Shown: positions 44,985 to 53,602 of the stretch, piece by piece
How the letters are laid out: every line of letters starts with the position of its first letter
Numbering within the stretch: position 1 is the stretch's first letter
NCBI RefSeq assembly: GCF_014873485.1
Contig: NZ_JADBDT010000001.1
Location: forward strand, 1-64,000
From: Sphingopyxis sp. OAS728
Lineage (GTDB): Bacteria > Pseudomonadota > Alphaproteobacteria > Sphingomonadales > Sphingomonadaceae
DNA length: 64,000 nt
Direction: 5' to 3'
Made by a program: the position numbers and the translations under genes
Notes under the pieces: model-generated
The model's database searches: none
Told to the model about the DNA's origin: nothing
Seen by the model: only the letters and a program-made list of their open reading frames with translations

Positions 44985-45610
44985 GCCGGATCTGGGACAT
45001 TTCGCAGCCGCTGCACGCTGCGGTGCCGGTGTGGCCAGGCGAGCCGGCCTTCGCGCTCCACAGCCATGCGGTGATCGGCGACGGTTGCCCGGTCAATGTC
45101 GGGGGCATGTTCACGCCTTTGCACGCGGGCACCCACGGCGATGCGCCGTTGCATTACGCCAATGACGGCGCATCGTCGGCCGACTGCGATCTCGACGCCT
45201 ATATCGGGCCGTGCGTGCTGCTCGACATGCGCCATGCGCGCGGGCGGGTCGAGATTACCGATATGAATTGGGATGCGATCAAGGGCGCCGAGCGCGTTTT
45301 GCTGCGCACCTATGACCAATTTCCGCACAAGCAATGGGACAGCGATTTCACCGCTATTGCCAGCGATGTCATCGCGCGGCTTGGATCTATGGGCGTGCGG
45401 CTGATCGGCACCGATGCCGCCTCGCTCGATCCCGAACAGTCGAAGACGCTCGACGCGCATCAGGCGGTGAAGGCAGCCGATATGCGGATATTGGAGGGAC
45501 TCGTGCTCGATGACGTGTCGCCCGGACGGTACGAGCTTGTCGCTTTGCCGCTCCGCATCGTCGGCGGCGACGCCAGCCCGGTTAGGGCTATCCTGAGGGA
45601 AATCGCATGA
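44981..45610 (+). CDS. kynB: Kynurenine formamidase
   Basis: KynB hydrolyses N-formylkynurenine to kynurenine and formate. The 209-residue cyclase-family protein has WDISQPL at the start and the metal-binding HAGTHGDAPLH motif (His48, His52, Asp54, His58). ATGA overlaps at both ends place it firmly between kynA and kynU. Confidence 0.96.
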   Translation: MSRIWDISQPLHAAVPVWPGEPAFALHSHAVIGDGCPVNVGGMFTPLHAGTHGDAPLHYANDGASSADCDLDAYIGPCVLLDMRHARGRVEITDMNWDAIKGAERVLLRTYDQFPHKQWDSDFTAIASDVIARLGSMGVRLIGTDAASLDPEQSKTLDAHQAVKAADMRILEGLVLDDVSPGRYELVALPLRIVGGDASPVRAILREIA

Positions 45611-46848
45611 CCGACACGCTTCTTGCCAACGATGTGTCGGCGCTCGACACCGCCGACCCGCTCGCGCATTTTCGCGGCCGTTTCCAGCTTCGCGAAGGCC
45701 TGATCTACCTTGACGGCAATTCACTGGGCGCGCTGCCCAAGGCAACCGGCCACCGGCTCGCCGAGGTTGTCGGAAGCGAATGGGGCGAGGGGCTGATCAC
45801 CTCATGGCTCGGCGCCGAATGGTCGACCGCGCCGCGGCGGATCGGCGACAAGATCGGGCGGCTGATCGGCGCGAAGCCGGGAGAGATCGTCGCGACCGAT
45901 TCGACTTCGGTGAATATCTTCAAGGCGTTGACGGCCGCGCTTTCGTTGCGGCGTGAACAGACGGTGATCCTGTCCGAGGCGACGAACTTCCCGACCGACG
46001 TCTATATGATGCAAGGGATCGAAGCTTTCTCGGGGGGGCGCGTCAAAGCCGTAACCGTGGCGCCCGACGCCATCGTCGAGGCGCTGAACGAGGATGTCGC
46101 GGTGCTGCTGCTTACGCAGGTCCACTACAAGTCGGGCCGCGTCCGCGACATGGCGGCGATCACGCGAGCCGCGCATGAGGTTGGCGCGCTTGTCGTCTGG
46201 GATCTCAGCCACAGCGCGGGCGCGATCGCCGTTGACCTGAATGGCGCGAACGCCGATTTCGCCATCGGCTGCGGCTACAAGTTCCTCAATGGCGGACCCG
46301 GCGCGCCCGCCTATCTGTTTGCGGCGGCGCGGCACCATGCCGCCACGCCTGTGCTGTCGGGCTGGTTCGGGCACGCGCGGCCGTTCGACTTCGAGGAGGA
46401 TTACGACCCCGCCGCAGGGATCGAGCGCTTCCAGTGCGGAACGCCGCCGGTGCTCGGCCTGTCCGCGCTCGAAGTCGGTGTCGACCTGATGCTCGAAGCC
46501 GACATGGCCGAAATCCGGCGCAAATCGCTCGCACTCGGCGACCTGTTTATCGAGCAGATGCGGCCGCTGTGCGACGCCTATGGGTTTGAGCTGGTGAGCA
46601 CGCAGGGGCATGCCGAGCGGGGCAGCCAAGTCGCCTATGCGCATCCGCAGGGCTACCAGATCGTGCAAGCGCTCAAGGAATATGACGTAATCGCCGATTT
46701 CCGCGCGCCGGACATTTTGCGTTTCGGGCTGACGCCGCTGTACCTGCGCTATCGCGACATCGTCGAAACGGTCGAGCGCCTCGAAAGGGTCTGCGCAACG
46801 CGCGCATGGGACAAGCCGCAATATCATCAGCGGGCAGCGGTGACATGA
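45607..46848 (+). CDS. kynU: Kynureninase
   Basis: This PLP enzyme splits kynurenine into anthranilate and alanine. The 413-residue protein has YLDGNSLGALP near the N-terminus, the phosphate-contacting DSTSVNIFKAL, and WDLSHSAGAIAVDL. The Schiff-base lysine Lys225 is in GCGYKFLNGGPG. No kynurenine 3-monooxygenase is adjacent, so the operon is set up for anthranilate rather than 3-hydroxyanthranilate. The stop overlaps the nitrilase start. Confidence 0.96.
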   Translation: MTDTLLANDVSALDTADPLAHFRGRFQLREGLIYLDGNSLGALPKATGHRLAEVVGSEWGEGLITSWLGAEWSTAPRRIGDKIGRLIGAKPGEIVATDSTSVNIFKALTAALSLRREQTVILSEATNFPTDVYMMQGIEAFSGGRVKAVTVAPDAIVEALNEDVAVLLLTQVHYKSGRVRDMAAITRAAHEVGALVVWDLSHSAGAIAVDLNGANADFAIGCGYKFLNGGPGAPAYLFAAARHHAATPVLSGWFGHARPFDFEEDYDPAAGIERFQCGTPPVLGLSALEVGVDLMLEADMAEIRRKSLALGDLFIEQMRPLCDAYGFELVSTQGHAERGSQVAYAHPQGYQIVQALKEYDVIADFRAPDILRFGLTPLYLRYRDIVETVERLERVCATRAWDKPQYHQRAAVT

Positions 46849-47858
46849 GCGACGTGTCGGCACCTTTCCTGCCCAGATCGCGCGTCGCTGCGGTACAGGC
46901 CGCGCCGGTCTTCCTCGACACGGCGCGCACGGTCGACAAGGCGTGTGCGCTGATCGCAGAGGCTGCGAATAACGGCGCACAGTTCGTTGCTTTCCCTGAA
47001 GTTTTCGTTTCGGCCTATCCCTATTGGAACTGGCTGATGACGCCGATCGAGGGCGCCGAGTGGCACGAGCGCCTGTATCGCGCGTCGCTCTTGATCGACG
47101 GCCCCGAGGTTGCCGCACTCTGCGCCGCCGCACGCGACCATGGCTGCACCGTCGTCATCGGCATCAACGAGCGCGATCCCGTGAGCGTGGGGACGCTCTA
47201 CAACACCAACCTGATCATCGGTGCCGACGGCAGCCTGCTCGGGCGCCATCGCAAGTTGGTGCCGACCTGGGCCGAAAAGCTGACTTGGGCGGGCGGCGAC
47301 GGCAGTTCGATCCGCGTCTACGACACGCCGGTCGGGCCGCTCGGGACCCTCGCTTGCGGAGAGAATACCAACACGCTGGCGCGTTTCGCGCTGCTGTCGC
47401 AGGGCGAGCTGGTCCATGTCGCCAATTATATCGCGCTGCCCGTCGCGCCTTCGTCATACAATATGGCCGCGGCGATCAAGATCCGCGCCACCGCGCACAG
47501 TTTCGAGGGCAAGGTCTTCACCATCGTCGCCTGCTCGGCGGTGAGCGAGGAGATCATCGCGGCGATGTCCGAAGGGCGCCCGCAGAACCGCGAGCTCTTG
47601 TCGCGGCCGAACAGCGCCTTTTCGGGCGTGATCGACCCGCACGGCAACCTCGTGGGCGAGGCGCTGATCGACGAAGAGGGCATTGTCTACGCCGACATCG
47701 ACCTTGGCGACTGCATCCGCCCCAAGCTGATGCACGACATCATCGGCGGCTATAACCGCTTCGACATCTTCAACCTGACGGTCGACCGGACTCCCCGCGC
47801 GTCAGCCCTGTTCGTCGACGAGCCGCAGCCCGCCGACCCCGATGAGGAGACGCCCTGA
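46845..47858 (+). CDS. Nitrilase-superfamily carbon-nitrogen hydrolase
   Basis: The 337-residue enzyme has the complete Glu-Lys-Cys triad: Glu52 in AFPEVFVSAYPYW, Lys137 in RHRKLVPTWAEK, Cys171 in LACGENTN. The CGEN context and the length fit true nitrilases (branch 1) better than amidases. Its place inside the kynurenine operon is unusual. It could hydrolyse an indole- or aryl-nitrile feeding this pathway, or an amide or imine arising from ring cleavage. The ATG at 46845 overlaps the kynU stop. Confidence 0.88.
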   Translation: MSDVSAPFLPRSRVAAVQAAPVFLDTARTVDKACALIAEAANNGAQFVAFPEVFVSAYPYWNWLMTPIEGAEWHERLYRASLLIDGPEVAALCAAARDHGCTVVIGINERDPVSVGTLYNTNLIIGADGSLLGRHRKLVPTWAEKLTWAGGDGSSIRVYDTPVGPLGTLACGENTNTLARFALLSQGELVHVANYIALPVAPSSYNMAAAIKIRATAHSFEGKVFTIVACSAVSEEIIAAMSEGRPQNRELLSRPNSAFSGVIDPHGNLVGEALIDEEGIVYADIDLGDCIRPKLMHDIIGGYNRFDIFNLTVDRTPRASALFVDEPQPADPDEETP

Positions 47859-48997
47859 TGGCAGAAGGCAGCACGATCATCGACCCGCGCGACGATGTGC
47901 TCGGGCGCGCGCGGGTCACCGATACGCCCGAACTCGAGGCCTTTTATCAGGAGCTTGCTGCACGCAATGCAGGTGCATTCTGGAAGCGGGCGAATGCGAT
48001 CGAGCCGTGGGAGCCCGAGACGCGCTATCGCCCGACGCTGTGGCACTATGCCGATATGCGCGACATGTGCCTGCGTGCGCTCGATCTGGTGAAGCCCGAG
48101 GAAGCGGGGCGCCGCGTTGTGACCCTGCTCAACGACAGCGATGCGGGGCGCGAGAATGTCGCCGTCTGCGGCTGGCTGTTCAGCGGCATGCAGGCGATGC
48201 GCCCCGGCGAGATCACTCCCGCGCACAAGCACACCGCGTCGGCGCATCGTTTCATCATGGAGGGGAAGGGCGCCTATACCGTCGTCGACGGGCATCACAT
48301 CACCTTGGGCGCCAACGATTATGTGCTGACCCCGAACGGCGCCTGGCACGACCATGGCGTGGTCGCCGAGGGCGAGGTGTCGATCTGGCAGGACGGGCTC
48401 GACATCCCGCTGATGAACAGCCTAGAGACCAATTTTTACGCAGTCTACGACCAGCCCGCGCAGACGGCGGCCTTTCCCGCCGACGACTTGCCGCTGAGCT
48501 ACGGCGGCGCGGCGCTGCGGCCCGAGGGCGTGCCAGCGTGGGAGAAGCCCTATTCGCCGGTGATGGTCTATCGCTGGGAAGCGACGCGCGACGCGCTGTG
48601 GAACCTCGCGAAAGTGTCCGACGGCACACCATTCGACGGGCATATGGTGCGCTATTCGAACCCGCTCACCGGCGGCTGGGCGCTGCAGACGATGGGCGCG
48701 CATATGCAGATGCTTAAAGGCGGCTTTCGCGGCAAGGCGCAGCGCCACACAGGCAATGTCGTCTATAATGTCGCGGGCGGCCGCGGCTATTCGATCATCG
48801 GTGGCGAGCGCTTCGACTGGGGCACGCACGACATTTTCTGCGTGCCCGCATGGATGTGGCACGAGCATGTCAATCTCGACCCATCCGAAGAAGCCTTCCT
48901 CTTCTCGTTCAACGATTTCCCCGTGATGGAGGCGCTCGGCGTCCGGATCGAGGAAGCCCTCCAAGAAAATGACGGACATCAAAAATGCGCTTTGTGA
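47858..48997 (+). CDS. Gentisate 1,2-dioxygenase-type bicupin ring-cleavage enzyme
   Basis: The 379-residue protein has two cupin domains. The first has the Fe(II) ligands His123, His125 and His164 in PAHKHTASAHRF and PNGAWHDHG. The second is degenerate (QRHTGNVVYNVAGGRGY). These match gentisate, salicylate and 1-hydroxy-2-naphthoate dioxygenases. Such enzymes split the ring between a carboxyl-bearing and a neighbouring hydroxyl- or amino-bearing carbon. Coming after kynU, the likely substrate derives from anthranilate (for example 5-hydroxyanthranilate or gentisate), but the sequence cannot decide this. It starts in a TGATG overlap. Confidence 0.88.
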   Translation: MAEGSTIIDPRDDVLGRARVTDTPELEAFYQELAARNAGAFWKRANAIEPWEPETRYRPTLWHYADMRDMCLRALDLVKPEEAGRRVVTLLNDSDAGRENVAVCGWLFSGMQAMRPGEITPAHKHTASAHRFIMEGKGAYTVVDGHHITLGANDYVLTPNGAWHDHGVVAEGEVSIWQDGLDIPLMNSLETNFYAVYDQPAQTAAFPADDLPLSYGGAALRPEGVPAWEKPYSPVMVYRWEATRDALWNLAKVSDGTPFDGHMVRYSNPLTGGWALQTMGAHMQMLKGGFRGKAQRHTGNVVYNVAGGRGYSIIGGERFDWGTHDIFCVPAWMWHEHVNLDPSEEAFLFSFNDFPVMEALGVRIEEALQENDGHQKCAL

Positions 48998-49893
48998 CGT
49001 ATCGCACGGTCGAGACCGAACCGCGGCTCGGCCTTCTCCACGACGGGCTCGTGATTGACGTCGAATATTTTGGCGATGCGATCGGCAATGACATGCCTTC
49101 GACGATGCTCGATTTCATCGATCTGGGCCCGATCGCCGTGCGCTTCCTGCAGGAAGCCGTGGCGGCGGCGACCACCGCCGACTTGATCGGCACCTCGCTG
49201 CCTGCGGGCAACGTTAGCTTGCTTGCGCCGATCCCGCGGCCGCGCAAGAATATATTCGGAATTGGCCTCAACTATACCGAGCATGTTGCTGAATCTGCAC
49301 GTTCTCTCGACACCTCGAACGAACTGCCGCAGCAGCCGGTAATTTTCTCGAAACCGCCGACGGCGGTCGTCGCGTGGAACGACCCGATCCGCCACAATGC
49401 GAAGGTGACGCAGCAGCTCGACTGGGAAACCGAGCTGGCGGTGGTCATCGGCAGCACCGCGCGGCATGTCGCCGAGGCCGACGCGCTGAACCATGTGTTC
49501 GGCTACACCGTGATCAATGATGTGTCGGCGCGCGATTGTCGTCGCGCGGGACAATGGATCGTGTCGAAGGGGCAGGACAGCTTTGCGCCCATGGGGCCGT
49601 GCATCGTGACCCCCGACGAGATCGGCGATCCACATGATCTGAACATCAGGACGCATGTGAACGGCGTCGAGAAGCAGAACAGCAACACGCGCTTCATGCT
49701 GTTCAATATCAATCAGTTGATCGCCGACATTTCGAGCGTGATGACGCTCGAGCCCGGCGACATCATCGCGACGGGTACCCCCGCGGGCGTTGGCGCGGGA
49801 CGCACGCCGCAAGAGTTCATGTGGCCGGGCGATGTGGTCGAATGCACCGTCGAGGGCATCGGCACGCTCCGCAATCCGATCGTCGCAGTCTGA
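48985..49893 (+). CDS. Fumarylacetoacetate hydrolase family protein (acylpyruvase)
   Basis: The 302-residue enzyme has the FAH core: KNIFGIGLNYTEHVAES, the metal ligands in DWETELAVVIG and NDVSARD, and the late IIATGTPAGVGAGR. Small FAH proteins hydrolyse maleylpyruvate, fumarylpyruvate or related 2,4-diketo acids. With the upstream gentisate-type dioxygenase and the downstream maleate isomerase, a maleylpyruvate hydrolase releasing pyruvate and maleate is the best-fitting role. It overlaps the dioxygenase end by 13 bases. Confidence 0.9.
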   Translation: MRFVTYRTVETEPRLGLLHDGLVIDVEYFGDAIGNDMPSTMLDFIDLGPIAVRFLQEAVAAATTADLIGTSLPAGNVSLLAPIPRPRKNIFGIGLNYTEHVAESARSLDTSNELPQQPVIFSKPPTAVVAWNDPIRHNAKVTQQLDWETELAVVIGSTARHVAEADALNHVFGYTVINDVSARDCRRAGQWIVSKGQDSFAPMGPCIVTPDEIGDPHDLNIRTHVNGVEKQNSNTRFMLFNINQLIADISSVMTLEPGDIIATGTPAGVGAGRTPQEFMWPGDVVECTVEGIGTLRNPIVAV

Positions 49894-49903
49894 GGACGGC
49901 GCG

Positions 49904-50656
49904 ATGACGAGACCGATCCGCATCGGGCAGATCGTGCCCAGCTCGAACGTCACGATGGAGACCGAGATCCCGGCTCTGCTCCGCGCGCGCGAGGGCATCG
50001 CGCCCGAACGCTTCACCTTTCATTCGTCGCGCATGCGGATGAAGAAGGTGACGAAGGAGGAACTCGCGGCGATGGACGCAGATTCCGACCGTTGCGCGCT
50101 CGAACTCTCCGACGCGGCGGTCGATGTGCTCGGCTATGCCTGCCTCGTCGCGATCATGAGCATGGGTGAGGGTTATCACCGTGTATCGGAAGCGCGGCTG
50201 CACCAGCGCACGGTCGAGAATGGTCATGCCGCGCCGGTGGTCACGAGTGCCGGCGCCCTGGTCGAGGGGCTGAAGACGCTGAAGGCCAAGCGCATCGCGC
50301 TCGTCGCGCCCTATATGAAGCCGCTGACCGAGATGGTCGTCTCCTATATTCGGAATGAAGGTATCGAAGTAAGCGATTGGCTTGCACTCGAAATTCCTGA
50401 CAATCTGGAAGTGGCCGCGCAGGATCCCGCGAAGTTGCTCGAGCATTACAAGAGGCTCGACCTGACCGGTATCGACGCGCTGGTGCTGTCGGCCTGCGTC
50501 CAGATGCCGTCGCTGCCGTCGGTGCAGAAGATCGAGGATGCAATCGGTTTGCCCGTCGTGTCGGCGGCGATCTGCACCGCGCACCAGATGCTCACGCGGC
50601 TGGGGCTGCGGGCCGAGGTTCCGGGCGCCGGGGCTTTGCTGTCGGGCCGTTATTGA
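49904..50656 (+). CDS. Maleate cis-trans isomerase
   Basis: This Asp/Glu racemase superfamily enzyme probably converts maleate to fumarate. The 250-residue protein has the family opening IVPSSNVTMETEIPALL. The catalytic cysteines are visible as Cys80 (LGYACLVAIM) and Cys198 (LSACVQMPSL), the pair seen in maleate isomerase and arylmalonate decarboxylase relatives. AGGA lies 10 bp before the ATG. It ends the aromatic operon, and its stop overlaps the convergent symporter gene by seven bases. Confidence 0.88.
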   Translation: MTRPIRIGQIVPSSNVTMETEIPALLRAREGIAPERFTFHSSRMRMKKVTKEELAAMDADSDRCALELSDAAVDVLGYACLVAIMSMGEGYHRVSEARLHQRTVENGHAAPVVTSAGALVEGLKTLKAKRIALVAPYMKPLTEMVVSYIRNEGIEVSDWLALEIPDNLEVAAQDPAKLLEHYKRLDLTGIDALVLSACVQMPSLPSVQKIEDAIGLPVVSAAICTAHQMLTRLGLRAEVPGAGALLSGRY

Positions 50657-51894
50657 GGCGGCGCGATGGCCGCTGCCGCGGCGACATCGTGTGTCACATT
50701 GGCGACCGTGCGGAACATGTCGGGAATCACGTCGATCGCGAGCAGGATCGGTAGCAGTTCGAGCGGCGCCCCGAGTGCGATTGCGGTCGGCGCGACCGAT
50801 GCATAGAAGCTGATCTGCCCGGGCATCCCGAGGATCGCGAGCGACGACAGCACGGCGAGCGGCAGCGCGACCGCAAGCTGTAGCGGCGAAACGTCGACCC
50901 CCGCCATCCACGCGAGCGCCAGTGCCATCATCACCGTGTTCGACGGCGCGGTGATCTTGAAGGTTGCAACCGCCATGGGCAGGATCGCTGCGGCATTGCG
51001 TTCCTCGATGCCGACGCGCTCGGCGCTCACCATCATCGCGGGCAGCGTCGCAATCGACGATTGGGTGCTCGCCGCGATGGCCTGTGCAGGTGTCATGGCG
51101 CGTGCAAACCTTCCCAAGGGGACGCCTCCGGCAAAGCGCGCAATGGCATAGCCGAGAACGATCAGCACCAGCGTCACCGCGATCGAGATAGCAAGATATT
51201 GGGCGAGGATCTTGAGTACCGCGGTTCCGACGGTCGCGCCGATCGCGAGCGCGAGCGCGAAGATGCCGATTGGCGCGACGCGCAGCACCCAGCCGACGAC
51301 GACGATCATCGCATCGGCAAGCCCACGCAGCGGCTGAAGGACGGCTTCGGCGCGGTCGCGGTCGATCTTGCCGACCGCGAGGCCGAGGACGAGCGCGAAG
51401 ATGACGAGCGGCAGCACCGCGCCCTCGGCGGCCGATGCGACGACGTTGGTCGGGATCATCGCGCGCAGCGTTTCGGCTGCGCCGGGAACCGCGGGTGCGG
51501 GCGGTGCTGGGAAGAGGCTGCGCAGCGCGGCGATATCGGCGGGCGCGATGGTGACTGCGCCGAGCAGCGGCGGGACCATCAGGGCGCCGATGATCGCCGA
51601 GACGATCAGCAGGCCGATCAGTATGAGCGGCAAGCGCCGCCCGAGCCGCGCGGCCTCATGATGGTCGCCCATGCCGAGGCTGGCGACGCCGGTCGCGACG
51701 AGCGCGAAGATCAGCGGGACGATCGTCATTCGGAGTCCGTCGAGCCAGATGCCGCCGACGAGCTGTGCCGCCTCGACCGCGGGCGAGGATGACGCGACGA
51801 AGGTGCCGATCGTGAAGCCCGCGATGAGCGCGACGATCATCCAGCCCGATCCGGGCATGCGCGTGGCCCAGGCCCGTGCGCGCGAAATTACCAT
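50650..51894 (-). CDS. Dicarboxylate/amino acid:cation symporter
   Basis: The 414-residue membrane protein is of the DAACS/GltP type, with about eight helices and two re-entrant loops. Family blocks are VPLIFALVATGVASLG, the serine-containing ASTQSSIATLPAM and the late DVIPDMFRTVANVTHDV. It moves C4-dicarboxylates or acidic amino acids with Na+ or H+. It faces the maleate isomerase tail to tail with overlapping stops. Maleate or fumarate is a plausible cargo. I place the start at 51894; an ATG at 51945 is possible. Confidence 0.9.
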   Translation of the reverse strand: MVISRARAWATRMPGSGWMIVALIAGFTIGTFVASSSPAVEAAQLVGGIWLDGLRMTIVPLIFALVATGVASLGMGDHHEAARLGRRLPLILIGLLIVSAIIGALMVPPLLGAVTIAPADIAALRSLFPAPPAPAVPGAAETLRAMIPTNVVASAAEGAVLPLVIFALVLGLAVGKIDRDRAEAVLQPLRGLADAMIVVVGWVLRVAPIGIFALALAIGATVGTAVLKILAQYLAISIAVTLVLIVLGYAIARFAGGVPLGRFARAMTPAQAIAASTQSSIATLPAMMVSAERVGIEERNAAAILPMAVATFKITAPSNTVMMALALAWMAGVDVSPLQLAVALPLAVLSSLAILGMPGQISFYASVAPTAIALGAPLELLPILLAIDVIPDMFRTVANVTHDVAAAAAIAPPQ

Positions 51895-51974
51895 GAGTCC
51901 AAATCCCCCTGACCCCAGCATGCCGATGCATGCCGGGGCGGTCAAAGCCTTTGCTGTGTTTCGGTAGCCGAGCG

Positions 51975-52745
51975 TCAGTGCGTCTGTGGCACGCCGAGCT
52001 CGGCGAGCAGCGTATCGCGCAGCGCGTCGAACTCTTCGCCCCCGGCACGGCGCGGATGCGGCAGGCGGACGCGCGTGTCATACCCGATCTGTCCGCCCTT
52101 GAGCACGAGGATGCGGTCGGCGAGCAGGATCGCTTCCTCGACGTCGTGCGTGACGAGCAGGGTCGCGGGGCCATGCGCCTGGCACAGCTCGCCGATCAGC
52201 CGCTGCATCTTGAGCCGGGTGAGCGCGTCGAGCGCTGCAAAGGGCTCGTCGAGCAGCAACAGGCGCGGCTCGCGCACCAACGCCCGCGCCAGCGCCGCGC
52301 GCTGTGCCTCGCCGCCCGATAGCGTTGCGGGCCAGGCATCGGTGCGGTGACCCAGCCCGACCTCGGCGAGTGCCGCCTCGGCGCATTCGCGCGACGCCTG
52401 CTTGCCCGACAGACCGATCACGACATTCTTCCATACGCTCTTCGACTGGACGAGGCGCGGTTCCTGAAACACCACGGTGCGCGCCTCGGGCACCCACGCT
52501 TCGCCGCCGTCCGGCGCGTCGAGACCCGCGAGGATGCGCAGCAGGGTCGTCTTGCCGCTGCCCGATGCGCCGAGCAGCGCGACGAACTCGCCGCTGTGGA
52601 TCGTGAGGTTCAGGCTGTCGAGGACATTGGTGCCGGTGAAATTGCGGTTGACGTCGCTGACCTCGACCGCGACGGGGCGGTGCGAAAAGTCGGGCGCGGC
52701 GACGCGCTCGGCGGCGGCGAAGTCGATCGAAAGGACGGCGGACAT
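51975..52745 (-). CDS. ABC transporter ATP-binding protein, SsuB/TauB-like
   Basis: The 256-residue ATPase has Walker A GASGSGKTT, Q-loop VVFQEPRLV, signature LSGGEAQRAALARAL, Walker B LLLLDEPFAALD and H-loop VTHDVEEA. The sequence is closest in style to the nitrate/sulfonate/taurine group. AGGAG lies nine bases before the ATG at 52745. It is the third gene of a binding-protein/permease/ATPase operon and lies 11 bp after the permease. Confidence 0.94.
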   Translation of the reverse strand: MSAVLSIDFAAAERVAAPDFSHRPVAVEVSDVNRNFTGTNVLDSLNLTIHSGEFVALLGASGSGKTTLLRILAGLDAPDGGEAWVPEARTVVFQEPRLVQSKSVWKNVVIGLSGKQASRECAEAALAEVGLGHRTDAWPATLSGGEAQRAALARALVREPRLLLLDEPFAALDALTRLKMQRLIGELCQAHGPATLLVTHDVEEAILLADRILVLKGGQIGYDTRVRLPHPRRAGGEEFDALRDTLLAELGVPQTH

Positions 52746-52756
52746 CGATAAATCTC

Positions 52757-53602
52757 CTATCGGATGGCGACGCCCGCGCGCCACGGCATGAACAGCCGTT
52801 CGAGCGAGCGGACGATCAGGTCGGCGCTGAGGCCGAGCACGGCGTAGATGGCGATGCAGATCAGGATGACGTCGACCTGCTGGTACATTTGCGCGCTGTT
52901 GAGCAGGTAACCGAGCCCCGCCGAGGCGTTGATCTGTTCGGCGGCGATCAGCACGAGCACCGAGACGCCCAGCGCGAAACGCAGTCCGGTGAAAATCTGC
53001 GGTAGCGCGAGCGGCAGCACGACCTCGAGGATCAGGCGGCGGCCGCCCAGCCCGAAGCTGCGCATCGCCTCGATCACCTTGCGGTCGACGTTGCGCACCC
53101 CGGCATAGGTGTTGAGATACATCGGGAACATTGTCGCGAGCGCGATGAGGAGGAGCTTGGGCACCTCCCCGATCCCGAACCAGACGATAAACAGCGGGAC
53201 GAGTGCGAGGAAGGGGACGGTGCGTAGCATCTGGAGCAGCGCGTCGAACAGCTCCTCGCCCAGCTTTGACAGGCCCGCGATCGTCCCGAGGATCAGTCCG
53301 AAGACGATGCCGACCGTGCCGCCGACGAGTGCGCGCGTCAGCGACGTCGCAATCTGCGACGCGAGCGCCTGTTCGGTCCAGAGTTGCTGCCACCCCGCGA
53401 CCAGCCCGGCGGGCGAGGGGAGGATCGATGGATCGATCCATCCCGCGCTCGTCGAGATCGCCCACAGCGCGACGATGATAAGCGGCCCCGTCGCGCGGCG
53501 TGCGAAGGAGAAGCGGTCGGATCGGCCTGCGGCCTTGCGGACCACGGGTTGCACCAGCCGGCCGGGGTCGCCCGCGAGCGCGATCGGGGTCGGCACGTTC
53601 AC
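52757..53602 (-). CDS. ABC transporter permease, SsuC/TauC-like
   Basis: The 281-residue membrane protein has about six helices. It carries the permease signature EAMRSFGLGGRRLILEVVLPLALPQ (EAA loop, here read in parts), which contacts the ATPase. The LPSPAGLVAGWQQL segment before the first periplasmic loop is typical of sulfonate/nitrate importers. The start overlaps the binding-protein stop by four bases. Confidence 0.93.
   Translation of the reverse strand: MNVPTPIALAGDPGRLVQPVVRKAAGRSDRFSFARRATGPLIIVALWAISTSAGWIDPSILPSPAGLVAGWQQLWTEQALASQIATSLTRALVGGTVGIVFGLILGTIAGLSKLGEELFDALLQMLRTVPFLALVPLFIVWFGIGEVPKLLLIALATMFPMYLNTYAGVRNVDRKVIEAMRSFGLGGRRLILEVVLPLALPQIFTGLRFALGVSVLVLIAAEQINASAGLGYLLNSAQMYQQVDVILICIAIYAVLGLSADLIVRSLERLFMPWRAGVAIR

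Noticed and set aside
47858..48997. The cupin protein as 3-hydroxyanthranilate 3,4-dioxygenase completing a classical kynurenine pathway
   Set aside because: That enzyme is a much shorter single-cupin protein, and no kynurenine 3-monooxygenase is present. The length and motifs match gentisate-type bicupins.
48985..49893. Assignment of the FAH-family gene as fumarylacetoacetase of the homogentisate route, because phhA makes tyrosine
   Set aside because: The protein is about 300 residues, shorter than true fumarylacetoacetases. No homogentisate dioxygenase or maleylacetoacetate isomerase is present, and its neighbours point to maleylpyruvate-type chemistry.
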